DNA from: Erwinia psidii
Lineage (GTDB): Bacteria > Pseudomonadota > Gammaproteobacteria > Enterobacterales > Enterobacteriaceae
DNA length: 64,000 nucleotides
Reading direction: 5' to 3'
Assembly: GCF_003846135.1 (NCBI RefSeq)
Contig: NZ_RHHM01000007.1
Location: 124,001 to 188,000, forward strand
Under the pieces are notes generated by a model that was not told the DNA's origin, made no database searches, and saw only the letters and a program-made list of their open reading frames with translations. Positions 10,528 through 19,404 of this stretch are shown here, piece by piece. A program made the translations under genes and the position numbers. Position 1 is the first letter of the stretch. Each line of letters opens with the position of its first letter.

Positions 10528-11361
10528 TCAGAAGGATGTCTGACCGCGGTACTTCTCCAGAAGGGCTTTCGCCATTGCCTCACTTTGTGCATCAGCCAGC
10601 CCACGATAATCTGCCGGGCGAAAATGCATCTGGAATGCGGCAATCACTTTTTGCTGCTGTGCTGGCGTCATATCCGGCGTCACCTCATAACCATACCTTC
10701 CCAGCAAAGTCAGCAACAGGTGCGCACTGGTCAGTTGCCGGGGCGATCTGCCGGCCAGAAAATATGTCACACGCTGCGCATCCGGCCAGGCCCCCACTCC
10801 CCGTTCAGCAAGCCACTGCCAGGGAAACAGCGGCCCGGGGTCCTGTTTACGCTGCGGTGCAATATCACTGTGTCCCACCACGTTCTGCGGCAGAATGTGA
10901 TAACGATCGATGATGTCACGAAGCAGCGGTAACAACGCGTCGATCTGCTGCCCTGGAAACGGATACCAGACCACACCATGAATAGTCCGTCTGAACCCCT
11001 GATTTTCAAGCTCAATCCCAATGGATGTATCATTCAGGCGGGTGGCCCCTTGCCAGAAACTGCGCCCGGCATGCCAGGCCAGTTGTGTTTCCGGCACCAG
11101 GCGAAAAACGACTGGCCTGCGGGCATTTTCAGGTGGTCTGGCCGGGATAAGATAATGTGCGCTAACCTCACGATCGGTCAGCGTCGCCAGCGACGTGGGG
11201 AAATCTTCGGCGGTGTAATGTAGCACCAGTACACCAATCCTTGGCCTTGAACCATAAGCGTGATGTCGTGTATCCACCGCATAGCCATTGTGCTTCTCCA
11301 GCCCGGCCGGAGCACAGTCAGTAAGCAGTAAGATGGCTGCCAGGATCAGTAACAGGCGCAT
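10528..11361 (-). CDS. amiD: N-acetylmuramoyl-L-alanine amidase AmiD (lipoprotein)
   Basis: Outer-membrane-anchored zinc amidase of the amidase_2/PGRP family that cleaves the MurNAc-L-Ala bond in muropeptides and anhydro-muropeptides. The 277 aa begin with a lipoprotein signal with lipobox LTDC (Cys16). Zinc ligands are a histidine in LVLHYTAEDF (H48) and the His/Asp pair in VVGHSDIAPQRKQDPGPLFPW. A C-terminal peptidoglycan-binding-like domain (about 200-270, QMHFRPADYRG) follows. The start codon overlaps the stop of the upstream ybjQ-like gene (TGATG), which implies translational coupling. Confidence 0.96.
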   Translation of the reverse strand: MRLLLILAAILLLTDCAPAGLEKHNGYAVDTRHHAYGSRPRIGVLVLHYTAEDFPTSLATLTDREVSAHYLIPARPPENARRPVVFRLVPETQLAWHAGRSFWQGATRLNDTSIGIELENQGFRRTIHGVVWYPFPGQQIDALLPLLRDIIDRYHILPQNVVGHSDIAPQRKQDPGPLFPWQWLAERGVGAWPDAQRVTYFLAGRSPRQLTSAHLLLTLLGRYGYEVTPDMTPAQQQKVIAAFQMHFRPADYRGLADAQSEAMAKALLEKYRGQTSF

Positions 11362-11666
11362 CAGCGGCAGACTTGCACTGCGGGGGCACGCAGGCCGATC
11401 ATCGGCACATTGCGGTCTTTGCCCGCCGTCCCGTCATCGATATCGATGCCCGGCGCACTGGCCTGCACCATCGGTTCACTGAAGAAACGCTGACGGGTGT
11501 TGCGTAATACTTTCCCATATGTGTCTGAACGCCCGCCAACAACATCACGAATGCCAGTGAAAAAGACACAAAACAGGCTGACACCAGGCACGGCCTCGCC
11601 AGTCATGACATCACGGTATTCCATAATGGGACAGCCTTCGGGTATGGCGGTGATTGAACATTGCAT
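11361..11666 (-). CDS. ybjQ: divergent YbjQ / UPF0145 family protein
   Basis: A 101-aa protein in the K-12 position of ybjQ, directly upstream of amiD and overlapping its start by one base. The middle segment [26 protein letters not shown] clearly follows YbjQ ([26 protein letters not shown]). After that it diverges: the conserved family core that reads ALGADAVVGIDIDY in E. coli is shortened to SAPGIDIDD, and the Y-E-K-E-L segment is changed. It is six residues shorter than YbjQ (107). The frame is intact, so it is either a fast-evolving member or an early-stage decaying gene. Function is unknown for the family. Confidence 0.75.
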
Positions 11667-11774
11667 TGCATTTTCTCCTGTCAGCAGGGCGCCGCGGATC
11701 TGGCCCGTATGGTTAAACAGAGCAGCTATACTTTATGCTAAAAAACGCCATCCAGAAACAATAAGGAAATCAAG

Positions 11775-12305
11775 ATGAAATACCAGGCAATTGCCTTACT
11801 GGCTCCGCTGACGCTGCTTACTGCCTGTACCACGGTACAACCCGCGTATAAAGACATTGGCACCCGTACAGGGCCATGTGCCGATGGTGGCCCGGATTAC
11901 GTCGCACAACAGTTCTATGATCTGCGTACCAAACAGCCGACACAGGGCCTGCCTGACACACAACAACTGGCAAAGTATCGCCCTTATCTCAGTGACAGTC
12001 TGTATCAGACCCTGCTGAAAGCAGGTAACGAAACCAAAAGGGAAACCACGCTGGCACAGGGGGATCTGTTCTCAAGCCTGGCGGCTGGTCCCACGTCGGC
12101 CAGCGTGGCAGATGCCTCCACCATTCCTGACAGCGATGCGCGTAATATTCCGTTACGCGTTAGCCTGAGCCAGGATGACGGCAAATGGCAGGATGAGGTG
12201 TTGATGGTGCGAGAAGGAACCTGCTGGGCGATTGATGATATTCGCTATCTTAGCCCCACCCCGCATCTCGACGGCGGTTCTCTCCGTCAGCGCCTGCTAA
12301 AATAA
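11775..12305 (+). CDS. ybjP: YbjP lipoprotein
   Basis: Outer-membrane lipoprotein of 176 aa with lipobox LTAC (Cys18). Conserved blocks shared with E. coli YbjP are TTVQPAYKDIGTRTGPC, GGPDYVAQQFYDLR, RPYLSDSLY, ASTIPDSDARNIPLRV and DGKWQDEVLM. Recent E. coli work, from memory, links YbjP to TolC in envelope efflux complexes; nothing in this sequence tests that. It lies between the amiD pair (divergent) and artP, as in K-12. Confidence 0.93.
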   Translation: MKYQAIALLAPLTLLTACTTVQPAYKDIGTRTGPCADGGPDYVAQQFYDLRTKQPTQGLPDTQQLAKYRPYLSDSLYQTLLKAGNETKRETTLAQGDLFSSLAAGPTSASVADASTIPDSDARNIPLRVSLSQDDGKWQDEVLMVREGTCWAIDDIRYLSPTPHLDGGSLRQRLLK

Positions 12306-12384
12306 AGCGCCGGCTGGTGCCTTATCCGTAGGCATACAGCCGTTTCTCCTTTCTGCCTTTCCCGGCATTTTTTAACTTAATTAA

Positions 12385-12396
12385 CACAATATTGTG
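12385..12396. promoter_or_regulatory. perfect palindrome CACAATATTGTG upstream of artP
   Basis: A 12-bp perfect dyad in the ybjP-artP spacer, about 110 bp before the artP start and inside an AT-rich promoter-like stretch. It does not resemble an ArgR box. The binding factor is unknown. Confidence 0.4.
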
Positions 12397-12506
12397 CTAG
12401 CATTTAGCTTTTCGTCCATGTATTTGCGAATTTTTCAGACGATGATTGCATAACCATGCCGTCAACGCTAAGATCCGCAGCATCAATTGCTATTCACTTT
12501 TTACGC

Positions 12507-13235
12507 ATGAGTATTCAACTTAACGCTGTTAACTGTTTTTATGGTACCCATCAGGCTCTGTTCGACATCCAACTGGCCTGTTCTGAGGGCGAAACGCTGG
12601 TTCTGCTTGGTCCAAGTGGTGCCGGAAAAAGCTCGCTACTTCGGGTTCTGAACCTGCTGGAGATGCCACGATCCGGTACGCTGGCTATCGCCGGTCATCA
12701 TTTCGATTTCAGTAAGAGGCCTTCCGATGCCGCTATTCGCGAGCTACGGCAAAATGTCGGCATGGTCTTTCAGCAATACCATCTCTGGCCACACCTGACG
12801 GTGAAACAGAACCTGACTGAAGCCCCCTGCCGCGTACTGGGCCTGAACAACGAATTGGCCCACGCCCGTGCAGACAAATTACTTGAGCGCCTGCGCCTGA
12901 CTAAATTTGCCGACCGCTTTCCGTTACATCTTTCCGGCGGTCAACAGCAGCGAGTGGCAATCGCTCGTGCGTTGATGATGGAACCGGCAGTACTGCTGTT
13001 TGATGAGCCGACTGCCGCACTGGACCCGGAAATTACCGCCCAGATCGTTTCAATCATTCAGGAACTTGCTGAAACCCGCATCACTCAGGTGATTGTTACC
13101 CATGAAGTCGAAGTGGCCCGCAAGACAGCCAGTCGCGTGGTGTATATGGAGAATGGTTACGTCGTCGAACAGGGTGATGCCAGCCGCTTTACACAGCCGC
13201 AAACCGAAGCGTTTGCCCATTATCTGTCACACTGA
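12507..13235 (+). CDS. artP: arginine ABC transporter ATP-binding protein ArtP
   Basis: ATPase of the high-affinity arginine importer. It has 242 aa, the same length as E. coli ArtP. Walker A GPSGAGKS is at 35-42, followed by a Q-loop in [12 protein letters not shown], the ABC signature [15 protein letters not shown], Walker B LLFDEP and the H-loop THEVE. The frame is open 51 bp further upstream, but homology begins at [13 protein letters not shown]. It is first in artPIQM; its stop overlaps the region just before the artI start. Confidence 0.98.
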   Translation: MSIQLNAVNCFYGTHQALFDIQLACSEGETLVLLGPSGAGKSSLLRVLNLLEMPRSGTLAIAGHHFDFSKRPSDAAIRELRQNVGMVFQQYHLWPHLTVKQNLTEAPCRVLGLNNELAHARADKLLERLRLTKFADRFPLHLSGGQQQRVAIARALMMEPAVLLFDEPTAALDPEITAQIVSIIQELAETRITQVIVTHEVEVARKTASRVVYMENGYVVEQGDASRFTQPQTEAFAHYLSH

Positions 13236-13249
13236 TGCAGGACATCATG

Positions 13250-13981
13250 ATGAAAAAAGTCGTACTCGCCGCACTGCTTGCCGGCTTAAGCCTGAGCGCC
13301 ACGGCTGCACAAACTATCCGTTTTGCCACTGAGGCCTCTTACCCTCCATTCGAATTTGTTGGTACTGACAATAAAATTCGCGGGTTTGATGTGGATCTGG
13401 CTAACGCGCTGTGCAGCGAAATGAACGCGACCTGCACCTTTACTAATCAGGCCTTTGACAGCCTGATCCCCAGCCTGAAATTCCGCCGTTTTGATGCGGT
13501 CATGGCCGGTATGGACATTACTCCTGAGCGTGAAAAACAGGTGCTTTTTACAAAAGCCTATTACGATAACTCCGCACTGTTTATCGCCCAGAAAGGTAAA
13601 ATCACTTCGGTGGACGCGCTGAAAGACAAACGTGTTGGGGTGCAGAATGGCACTACCCACCAGAAATACCTGATGGAAATAATGACCGGTATTAAGACGG
13701 TTCCTTATGACAGCTATCAAAATGCGATCCTTGACCTTAAAAATGGTCGTATTGATGCCGTGTTCGGTGATACCGCGGTGGTAAACGAATGGCTGAAGCA
13801 AAATACCAATCTGGCACCGGTTGGCGAGAAAGTGACGGACAAAGCCTACTTTGGTACCGGTCTTGGCATTGCCGTGCGCCAGGGAAACAACGAGCTGCAA
13901 AATCAGTTCAACACCGCGTTGGAAAAGGTGAAGGCCAATGGCACCTGGAAAACAATCTATAGCAAATGGTTCCCACAGTAA
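13250..13981 (+). CDS. artI: arginine ABC transporter periplasmic binding protein ArtI
   Basis: Periplasmic solute-binding protein (SBP family 3) of the Art system. The 243 aa (K-12 length) begin with signal peptide MKKVVLAALLAG...ATAA. Ligand-pocket signatures typical of ArtI/ArtJ are intact: EASYPPFEF, AFDSLIPSLKFRRFDAVMAGMDITPER, VQNGTTHQKY and FGDTAVVNEWL. The chosen start is the second of two adjacent ATGs, seven bases after AGGA; an ATG overlapping the artP stop is in frame but poorly placed. Confidence 0.97.
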   Translation: MKKVVLAALLAGLSLSATAAQTIRFATEASYPPFEFVGTDNKIRGFDVDLANALCSEMNATCTFTNQAFDSLIPSLKFRRFDAVMAGMDITPEREKQVLFTKAYYDNSALFIAQKGKITSVDALKDKRVGVQNGTTHQKYLMEIMTGIKTVPYDSYQNAILDLKNGRIDAVFGDTAVVNEWLKQNTNLAPVGEKVTDKAYFGTGLGIAVRQGNNELQNQFNTALEKVKANGTWKTIYSKWFPQ

Positions 13982-13988
13982 TTTCTGA

Positions 13989-14711
13989 ATGAACGAACTT
14001 TACCCCCTTGTTAGTGCCGCCGGGATGACCGTCGGCCTTGCCGTTTCTGCTCTGGCGGTTGGTCTGGTGTTGGCGATGATTTTTGCAGTCTGGGAATCGG
14101 CACGCTGGCGTCCACTCGCCTTCGCAGGCACCGCGCTGGTGACGCTGTTTCGCGGACTGCCGGAAGTTCTGGTGGTGCTGTTTGTCTATTTCGGCGCATC
14201 GCAACTTTTGCTCACGCTCTCTGATGGTTTCACCATCAATCTGGGACTGCTGAAGATCCCGGTTCAGATGACCATAGAGAATTTTGACGTCAGCCCGTTT
14301 CTTTGCGGCGTCATCGCCCTCTCCATCCTCTACTCTTCTTATGCCTCACAAACCTTGCGTGGTGCACTGAAAGCGGTTCCGGTCGGCCAGTGGGAATCAG
14401 GCCAGGCACTGGGAATGAAATCCACAACCATTTTCTTTGGTTTGATTATGCCGCAAATGTGGCGTCATGCGCTGCCGGGCCTTGGTAATCAGTGGCTGGT
14501 ATTGCTGAAAGATACTGCGCTGGTGTCGCTTATCAGCGTCAACGACATTATGCTGCAAACCAAAAGCATCGCCACGCGAACTCAGGAACCCTTCACCTGG
14601 TATATGATTGCGGCGGCTATCTATTTGCTGATTACGTTGCTCAGTCAGCAGGTCCTGAAGCGGATCGATGCCCGCGCCACGCGATTTGAACGGGAGAGCA
14701 ACGGATGCTGA
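13989..14711 (+). CDS. artQ: arginine ABC transporter permease ArtQ
   Basis: Inner-membrane permease subunit with five predicted helices. The 240 aa carry the EAA-type cytoplasmic loop around [19 protein letters not shown] and the [14 protein letters not shown]-terminal region of ArtQ. It follows artI by 7 bp and overlaps artM by 7 bp, so the operon is tightly coupled. Confidence 0.97.
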   Translation: MNELYPLVSAAGMTVGLAVSALAVGLVLAMIFAVWESARWRPLAFAGTALVTLFRGLPEVLVVLFVYFGASQLLLTLSDGFTINLGLLKIPVQMTIENFDVSPFLCGVIALSILYSSYASQTLRGALKAVPVGQWESGQALGMKSTTIFFGLIMPQMWRHALPGLGNQWLVLLKDTALVSLISVNDIMLQTKSIATRTQEPFTWYMIAAAIYLLITLLSQQVLKRIDARATRFERESNGC

Positions 14712-15373
14712 GTTATTTACCCGATCTGCTCAAAGGGCTGCATACCAGTCTGACGCTAACCGCCGCCGCATTAATGCTGGCGTTACTGTTTTCGGTACTG
14801 TTTACCATCATCCTGTCTCTCAGGGCGCCACTGCTGAGCCTGTTGGTTCGGAGCTATATCACCTTGTTTACCGGCACGCCGCTGCTGGTACAAATCTTTC
14901 TGATTTATTATGGCCCCGGACAGTTTCCATCCATTCAGTCAGTTCCGTGGCTGTGGCATCTGCTCTCCCAGCCATGGCTGTGCGCATTGCTGGCGCTTTC
15001 ACTCAACAGCGCCGCCTATACCACCCAGCTGTTTCATGGTGCGGTGCGGGCTATCCCATCAGGACAGTGGCAATCCTGTGCAGCACTGGGAATGAACCGC
15101 CGGGACACGCTGCGCATTTTGCTGCCCTACGCGTTCAGGCGCGCCCTTTCTTCCTATTCCAACGAGGTGGTGTTGGTATTCAAGAGCACATCGCTGGCTT
15201 ATACCATCACCCTGATGGACGTCATGGGGTTCGGTCAGTTGCTGTATGGAAGAACCTATGATGTGACGGTATTTGCCGCCGCCAGTCTGATTTATCTCTG
15301 TATTAACGGCTTGCTGACTTTACTGATGCGTCTGGTAGAACGCCGCGCGCTGGTCTTCGAACGCCGTAACTGA
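14705..15373 (+). CDS. artM: arginine ABC transporter permease ArtM
   Basis: Second permease of the Art importer, 222 aa, matching E. coli ArtM ([59 protein letters not shown]). The EAA loop lies near the middle. It is the last gene of artPIQM and is followed by a hairpin. Confidence 0.97.
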   Translation: MLSYLPDLLKGLHTSLTLTAAALMLALLFSVLFTIILSLRAPLLSLLVRSYITLFTGTPLLVQIFLIYYGPGQFPSIQSVPWLWHLLSQPWLCALLALSLNSAAYTTQLFHGAVRAIPSGQWQSCAALGMNRRDTLRILLPYAFRRALSSYSNEVVLVFKSTSLAYTITLMDVMGFGQLLYGRTYDVTVFAAASLIYLCINGLLTLLMRLVERRALVFERRN

Positions 15374-15375
15374 CC

Positions 15376-15408
15376 GATACCGTTGGTGTGCACATCACCG
15401 GTATCTTT
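15376..15408 (+). terminator. hairpin after artM
   Basis: GATACCG (15376-15382) pairs with CGGTATC (15399-15405), and a short inner GTG/CAC helix closes the loop. It is followed by only TTT, three bases past the artM stop, so it is a weak or attenuating terminator between artPIQM and artJ. Confidence 0.45.
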
Positions 15409-15503
15409 CGGAAACAGCCCTTCTTTAGTGTTTAATCAGCGGATAGCTTACCGCCGCTGGCTGGCATAATCATCGGGTATGTTAATCGCAAGGACGGTAA
15501 GTA

Positions 15504-16241
15504 ATGTATAAGTACTTCTTCAGCCTGCTACTGGCAAGCTTCAGCATGAGCACACTGGCCAGCGGTGCTTTACGTTTTGCGACAAACGCAACTAACCCAC
15601 CCTTTGAGTTCCTCAATAAAGACAACCAGCTGGTGGGTTTTGATATCGATCTGGCAAAAGCGCTGTGTCAGCGTATGCAGTCAGAATGTGTTTTTATCAA
15701 TAATGACTTTACGCAGCTACTCCCCTCCCTCAGATTCGCCCGCTATGATGCAGTTATTTCCGGTGTCGACATCACCGATGAACGCCTGAAGCAGGTGGAC
15801 TTTACCCAGCCTTATTTAGTGAACTCCGGCAGCATTGTCGCGATGAAAAATCGCTACAACAGCATCACTCAGTTGAAAGGCAAACGCGTTGGTGTTGGCG
15901 GCGAAACGACCCAGCAGGCGTATCTGCAATCGAAATGGCCGGATATTATCCCGGTAGTCTATGATAACTACGATAATGCGCTGCTGGATATGCATAACGG
16001 CAGGCTTGATGGCATATTCGGTGATACGCCAGCGGTGAAGCAACTGCTGAAAATCAACCCGCAACTGGCGATGGTTGGCGATCCAATTATTGACAGTAAC
16101 TATTTTGGCCAGGGGTTAGGTATTGCCGTTCGTAAAGGTAACGATCAATTGTTAAAACAGTTGAACGACGCGCTGCAACCTCTGAAAGAGGACGGTACCT
16201 TACAACGGCTTACCATGCGTTGGCTCAGCGCCGGGAGTTGA
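15504..16241 (+). CDS. artJ: divergent ArtJ-like periplasmic binding protein
   Basis: SBP family 3 protein of 245 aa with a signal peptide (about 1-20), in the K-12 artJ position and separately transcribed from artPIQM. Similarity is clear (FDIDLAKALCQRMQSEC, YDAVISGVDITDER, FGQGLGIAVRKGN). Several positions that are near-invariant in ArtI and ArtJ differ: AFDSLIPS is DFTQLLPS, NGTTHQKY is GETTQQAY, and TAVVNEWL is TPAVKQLL. The neighbouring ArtI keeps all of these. It may therefore bind something other than plain L-arginine, or with altered affinity. The gene name rests on synteny plus overall similarity. Confidence 0.85.
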   Translation: MYKYFFSLLLASFSMSTLASGALRFATNATNPPFEFLNKDNQLVGFDIDLAKALCQRMQSECVFINNDFTQLLPSLRFARYDAVISGVDITDERLKQVDFTQPYLVNSGSIVAMKNRYNSITQLKGKRVGVGGETTQQAYLQSKWPDIIPVVYDNYDNALLDMHNGRLDGIFGDTPAVKQLLKINPQLAMVGDPIIDSNYFGQGLGIAVRKGNDQLLKQLNDALQPLKEDGTLQRLTMRWLSAGS

Positions 16242-16247
16242 TGACGA

Positions 16248-17375
16248 TCAGCGACGTCGCAACAGCGTTAGCACTTCGCTGTGCGCCGTATGCGGAAACA
16301 TATCAAACAGTTGTACTTTTTCTACCTGGTAATCGTTCATCAGTGCAATATCACTGGCCATCGTCTGCGCGTTACAGCTTGAATAGAGGATCCATTTCGG
16401 TGCCATGGTACTGAGCCAGTGACAAAGCTGCGCGCCGATTCCCCGGCGCGGAGGATTGACCAGCACCAGATCCGGTACAGCATCCTCACCACTGGCAAAA
16501 TCAGTGGAGTCCAGCGCGGCAAACCTGACCTTATCCATTCCCATTACCGCCGCCGACCGCTGCGCGCAACGGATTGCTTCAGCGCTGATTTCAATGCCGG
16601 TGAGCCGCATCTCCTTACTGGCACAATGCAGACCGAAACCGCCGACGCCACAAAACAAATCCCACATGTTGCGCACGCCCAGCTCACCCACCCACTGCCG
16701 TGCGGTAGCATAAAGTGAGGCAGCCACGTCAGGATTGGTCTGGAAGAAACTCTGCGGACGGATCCACAGCGGTACGTCATTAAGCTGTTCAGCCAACGCC
16801 TGATTTTCCGTCAGTGGGATCTCTTCATCACCTTCAAGGATAGCCATATGTACCGGCTGGATATTCGCGGAAACGACACTGAGTTGAGGCAGCTGCTGTT
16901 GCAGTTCAGGTAACACACGCTTTAACTGCGCCAGCTTGGTTTTTGAACGCAGCACAAAGCGTAACATCAGTTCACCGCTGTGTCGGCTTTCCGTCAGCAG
17001 GATAAACTTCAGTTCACCGCGTCGGCGTACCACGTTGTACGGGGTGAGGCCGGCACGGGCAATAAATGGCCTCAGCTGCGCAAAAACGGAGGTGAAACTG
17101 TCAGGATAGAGCGGACAGGCACAGAGATCGACTGACTGCCCGTCGCGGTGCATCAGCCCCAGCACCGGGCGCTCAACGCTGCCGCTGACCACCATTTTAG
17201 CCTTGTAACGAAAGCGCCGCTCAGCCGAGACCACCGGGGGCAACCACTGCGCCGGAACCTGTCCGACAAGCAGCTGACGCAGACTCTCCTGTTTTCGATC
17301 AATCTGACGTGGGTAAGGAACAGATAGCCACTGGCATGAATGGCAGCGGTCAGAATCGTAGAGGGCGCAATGCAT
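16248..17375 (-). CDS. rlmC: 23S rRNA (uracil(747)-C(5))-methyltransferase RlmC
   Basis: SAM-dependent enzyme methylating U747 of 23S rRNA. It has 375 aa, the K-12 length. The [4Fe-4S] cysteines are C3, C11, C14 and C87. The SAM fold carries [12 protein letters not shown] and NPPRRGIG, with the nucleophilic cysteine in SSCNAQTM near 334. It converges on artJ with a 6-bp gap. Confidence 0.97.
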   Translation of the reverse strand: MHCALYDSDRCHSCQWLSVPYPRQIDRKQESLRQLLVGQVPAQWLPPVVSAERRFRYKAKMVVSGSVERPVLGLMHRDGQSVDLCACPLYPDSFTSVFAQLRPFIARAGLTPYNVVRRRGELKFILLTESRHSGELMLRFVLRSKTKLAQLKRVLPELQQQLPQLSVVSANIQPVHMAILEGDEEIPLTENQALAEQLNDVPLWIRPQSFFQTNPDVAASLYATARQWVGELGVRNMWDLFCGVGGFGLHCASKEMRLTGIEISAEAIRCAQRSAAVMGMDKVRFAALDSTDFASGEDAVPDLVLVNPPRRGIGAQLCHWLSTMAPKWILYSSCNAQTMASDIALMNDYQVEKVQLFDMFPHTAHSEVLTLLRRR

Positions 17376-17434
17376 AAGAGCGTGGTTATCCGTATAGCAA
17401 AAAGCGGGCAGGAATGAATTGTATCACTCAGCTT

Positions 17435-17914
17435 TCAGTGATGGCGAAAAAATTCCCGACTGCTGACAGGCACAAACAGTAACAGCAACACCATCAGGTC
17501 AGGCAGCTTCGCAAACAACAGCCGTGGAAGCAGCGGGCTTTGGTTGCGGTCACTGATATTGAACAGCTCAGGATAAACCCAGCCCATTGAGGCCATAAAC
17601 AGGTAGAAGATCACCACCAGCTGTGCCAGCGCGTAGCCCCATCGCCCCCAGCTGCGCCCACGGATGGCCGCCAGCGCACAGCGTAACTGAATAAAGAACA
17701 GCAACTGGCTGGCGATAAAAATCAGCGTGGAATCCCACGCCTGAGCGCTGCGATGGATAAATCTGAACAGCTCATCTGTTCCCAGTTCATGTACCTGAAG
17801 CGCAACTCCCACCAGGCGGATAGCGATGATGCCAATACCCGCCACCAACACCGGCACCGGCACCGATGAGGTCGATGACAGAACCGCTTTACCTTCTCTC
17901 AGCACCTCTGACAT
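17435..17914 (-). CDS. ybjO: YbjO family inner-membrane protein
   Basis: A 159-aa protein with about four hydrophobic segments. Shared with E. coli YbjO: FIHRSAQAWDSTLIFIAS, GRSWGRWGYALAQ, GWVYPELFNI and LLLLFVPVSSREFF. The start was set at the ATG preceded by AGGAG six bases upstream. The frame extends 26 codons further, but only to a TTG without a ribosome site. Function is unknown. It lies upstream of rlmC on the same strand, as in K-12. Confidence 0.88.
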   Translation of the reverse strand: MSEVLREGKAVLSSTSSVPVPVLVAGIGIIAIRLVGVALQVHELGTDELFRFIHRSAQAWDSTLIFIASQLLFFIQLRCALAAIRGRSWGRWGYALAQLVVIFYLFMASMGWVYPELFNISDRNQSPLLPRLLFAKLPDLMVLLLLFVPVSSREFFRHH

Positions 17915-18245
17915 GTTGTGCTCCTGCGTCGCCTGCTTACACTCAGTAGTGGCGCACTGCGCCACGCTGTTTTTATTGCTGGTTTTCGTCAACAGAAAAC
18001 GCTGACGGGATAGTTAATCAACAACAGAATGAAACATTAATTTTTAATTCACCGATAAAAAGAGCGTTGCTTATTTCTGCCGCTGGCAAAACGGTCGCTT
18101 TATTTTTTAATTCCGTCATGATATCTGATAATCTCACGGTAAATAGCAGCACGCTATTTTTTTAGCTCAATTTTTATAACATTTCCACTTTATGGAAACT
18201 TTTCCTCTGTAATATTAACTTTTGACGTTATTCAGGGAGTTTTAC
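17915..18245. other. ybjO / yjiH-like divergent spacer
   Basis: 331 bp, AT-rich, no gene. It should hold two divergent promoters and contains the palindrome described at 18182-18198. Confidence 0.6.
18182..18198. promoter_or_regulatory. operator-like palindrome TTTCCA-N5-TGGAAA
   Basis: TTTCCA CTTTA TGGAAA, an inverted repeat with a 5-bp spacer, about 50-65 bp upstream of the yjiH-like start codon. That is a usual place for a repressor operator. The regulator is not recognised. Confidence 0.45.
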
Positions 18246-18917
18246 ATGACTGAAAAAGAGTGCACGGCAGATGCTCAACATCACGCCACAGGCCCGGGAG
18301 CTTATATCGCACTGGTGACAGCCATTCTTTTCTTCTCAGGATTTTTTTATAACCTTGAAGGAATAAAATGGGCAGGTGCCTTTGATTTCACCACGCTGGC
18401 AGGAAAATTTGGCAGTATAAAAGACGCCGCCAGCAGTACTTTTATTGGTACGGGCGGCGTCGGTGCAAAAGCCGGTTTTTTGTTTGCACTGTCGCTGGTA
18501 CCCACCGTGATGCTGGCTCTGGGCGTGCTGGAGATTTTCACTCATTATGGTGCCATACGCGCCGCACATAAACTGCTTACCCCATTACTTAAACCGCTAC
18601 TGGGGATTCCGGGACGCACAGGTCTGGCCTTAATCACCGATCTGCAAAGCACCGATGCGGGCGCTGCGTTAACCAAGGAACTGTACGATGAAAAACAGGT
18701 AACCAGAAAAGACCTGGTCATTATGGCCGCCTGGCAATATTCCGGGGCGGGTCTGATCAATAACTATTTCTCTATTGGTTCCGCACTGTTTCTTTCCCTT
18801 TCCGTGCCGGTTCTGATTCCGCTGTTATTAATGTTTGTATTGAAGTTTGTTGGCGCGGTGCTGGTCCGCCTGGTATTGAATACCGTCTGTAAAGAGGACT
18901 TTCGGAATGCAGAATAA
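18246..18917 (+). CDS. YjiH-like nucleoside-recognition-domain membrane protein
   Basis: A 223-aa membrane protein with about five hydrophobic segments and a Gate/nucleoside-recognition domain (GRTGLALITDLQSTDAGAAL, AAWQYSGAGLINNYFSIGS). It resembles E. coli YjiH, the larger partner of YjiG, a pair related to Bacillus SpmA/SpmB. The start is the ATG after AGGGAG; an upstream in-frame TTG is not needed. It overlaps the next gene by 11 bp. The substrate is unknown: in K-12 the pair sits with isoaspartyl dipeptidase iadA, here with an M20 hydrolase, which suggests transport of a peptide- or amide-type compound (inference). Confidence 0.8.
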   Translation: MTEKECTADAQHHATGPGAYIALVTAILFFSGFFYNLEGIKWAGAFDFTTLAGKFGSIKDAASSTFIGTGGVGAKAGFLFALSLVPTVMLALGVLEIFTHYGAIRAAHKLLTPLLKPLLGIPGRTGLALITDLQSTDAGAALTKELYDEKQVTRKDLVIMAAWQYSGAGLINNYFSIGSALFLSLSVPVLIPLLLMFVLKFVGAVLVRLVLNTVCKEDFRNAE

Positions 18918-19380
18918 AACGCAGGCGGTGGTTTCCCGCAACCCTTTCGATATTTTTGTCACCGGTGCCCGCAAAGGCTTCCACATTGCCACTCACAATT
19001 TAATGCCAAATGTGCTGATGGCGTATGTCATTGCCGAAATGTTGAATCTGCTTGGTGTGATGGCATTCATAGGCAAGATTTTTGCACCGGTAATGGGGCT
19101 GTTTGGCCTGCCCGGTGAGGCGATCACCGTGCTGCTCACCGCGTGGCTTTCAGCTTCTGCTGGCACCGGCGTGGCGGTAAGCCTGCTGACAAAAGGTATG
19201 CTGAGCGGTGCGGATATTACCATCCTTGCTCCCGCTATCTTTCTGATGGGTTCGCAGTTGCAGTATATGGGCCGCCTGCTGGGGGTGGCTGATGTACCCA
19301 AAAAATACTGGCCGCTACTGATGCTGACAAGCATTGTTAACGCGGTTATCGCCATGCTGGTGATGCGATGTATTGCCTGA
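18907..19380 (+). CDS. YjiG-like membrane protein
   Basis: A 157-aa membrane protein, the smaller partner of the preceding gene and similar to E. coli YjiG (SpmB-like). It carries NPFDIFVTGARKGFHIA, LPGEAITVLLTAWLSASAGTG and GSQLQYMGRLLG. The overlap with the upstream gene implies coupled translation and a two-subunit complex. Confidence 0.8.
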   Translation: MQNKTQAVVSRNPFDIFVTGARKGFHIATHNLMPNVLMAYVIAEMLNLLGVMAFIGKIFAPVMGLFGLPGEAITVLLTAWLSASAGTGVAVSLLTKGMLSGADITILAPAIFLMGSQLQYMGRLLGVADVPKKYWPLLMLTSIVNAVIAMLVMRCIA

Positions 19381-19404
19381 CAATGACAAAAAGGAGAAGG
19401 TAAC

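Noticed and set aside
12481-12520. TATTCA half-sites before artP as an ArgR operator
   Set aside because: Two TATTCA occurrences (near 12491 and 12513) lie around the start codon and do not form an 18-bp ARG box with TGAAT partners.
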